5,498 nucleotides of DNA, taken from contig JAKSPF010000092.1 of assembly GCA_024405065.1 (NCBI GenBank), forward strand, positions 1 through 5,498, written 5' to 3'. This DNA comes from Sphaerochaetaceae bacterium. Lineage in GTDB: Bacteria > Spirochaetota > Spirochaetia > Sphaerochaetales > Sphaerochaetaceae. This document shows, piece by piece, positions 5,158-5,498 of this stretch. Position numbers and translations under genes: made by a program. Under the pieces are notes generated by a model. The model did not search any database and was not told the DNA's origin. It was given only the letters and a program-made list of their open reading frames with translations. Position 1 is the stretch's first letter; every line of letters begins with the position of its first letter.

Positions 5158-5498
5158 ATTTTTATTTTTCCGCTTATTTCTTTTATGGTTGCCGGTACAT
5201 CATGTATGTTTTTAGGTGCTTTGTCCCAGTTCATATCCAGCGCACGTCTGACTTCATCATGTATCTGTGGAAAACTTATTCTGCCTTCCATGAATGATTT
5301 GACTGCAATTTCATCGGCAATGTTAAAAACGATAGGGTACAGACCCTCTTTTTTTACACATTCAAATGCATCATTAAGAAACGGAAATTTATTAAAATCA
5401 GGCTTTCTGAAATTAAGATCAAGATTGGAAAAATCAAGTGAACTTCCTACCGGTTTTTCAAACTGTCTGTCCAAAAGGGCGCGCATAATGGGAAATAT
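5154..5498 (-). CDS. dxr: 1-deoxy-D-xylulose 5-phosphate reductoisomerase, C-terminal part (partial)
   Basis: The last 114 residues of Dxr (IspC), which converts DXP to 2-C-methyl-D-erythritol 4-phosphate with NADPH, the committed step of the MEP isoprenoid pathway in the cytoplasm. The frame stays open to the window edge, so ATG 5486 is an internal methionine, not the start. Recognisable C-terminal features are FPIMRALLDRQFEK (family: DMRLPIQYALTYPER), KPDFNKFPFLNDAFE (family: pD..rFPcL.lA), IVFNIADEIAV (family: vLNAANEVAV) and FMEGRISFPQIHDEV. The NADPH-binding domain and metal/substrate residues lie beyond the window. It overlaps rseP by four bases (ATGA). A dxr-rseP pairing is common in bacteria, often downstream of frr and cdsA; those are not visible here. 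Confidence 0.93.
   Translation of the reverse strand: MFPIMRALLDRQFEKPVGSSLDFSNLDLNFRKPDFNKFPFLNDAFECVKKEGLYPIVFNIADEIAVKSFMEGRISFPQIHDEVRRALDMNWDKAPKNIHDVPATIKEISGKIKI

Overview
The window looks like chromosomal DNA from a spirochaete, most likely a Treponema-like organism. The main reasons are the conserved ribosomal/replication run rpsF-ssb-rpsR-(membrane protein)-rplI-dnaB on the plus strand, which resembles the Treponema arrangement, and the dxr-rseP pair facing it on the minus strand, plus moderate GC content. This placement rests on gene order and protein style, not on a database search.

Plus strand, 1-3872: the last 21 codons of rpsF (S6), then ssb (single-strand DNA-binding protein), rpsR (S18, with four cysteines), a polytopic membrane protein of the DUF2232/YybS type, rplI (L9, with a long Ala/Lys/Glu-rich tail) and dnaB (replicative helicase). 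The first four genes are tightly packed (gaps of 15-20 bases) and each has a recognisable Shine-Dalgarno sequence, so they look like one operon. A strong intrinsic terminator lies between rplI and dnaB and runs straight into the dnaB ribosome binding site, so dnaB must rely on read-through or on a promoter further upstream.

Convergent intergenic region, 3873-4122: about 250 bases without a credible gene. It is built from nested inverted repeats: a 167-bp imperfect inverted repeat (3890-4056) with 17-bp ends and a 4-bp CTTA flank on both sides, and a second hairpin (4027-4090) that shares one arm with the first. It looks like a miniature mobile-element-like or dispersed repeat, and its transcript could adopt two mutually exclusive folds. 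A separate 18-19 bp motif is present here and again just upstream of rplI.

Minus strand, 5498-4123: the C-terminal part of dxr (isoprenoid MEP pathway), whose stop codon overlaps the start of rseP (intramembrane site-2 metalloprotease) by the sequence ATGA. rseP is compact, with a single PDZ domain.

Most of the window is core housekeeping. The unexplained content is the repeat-built intergenic region and the shared short intergenic motif; the membrane protein in the ribosomal operon is uncharacterised.
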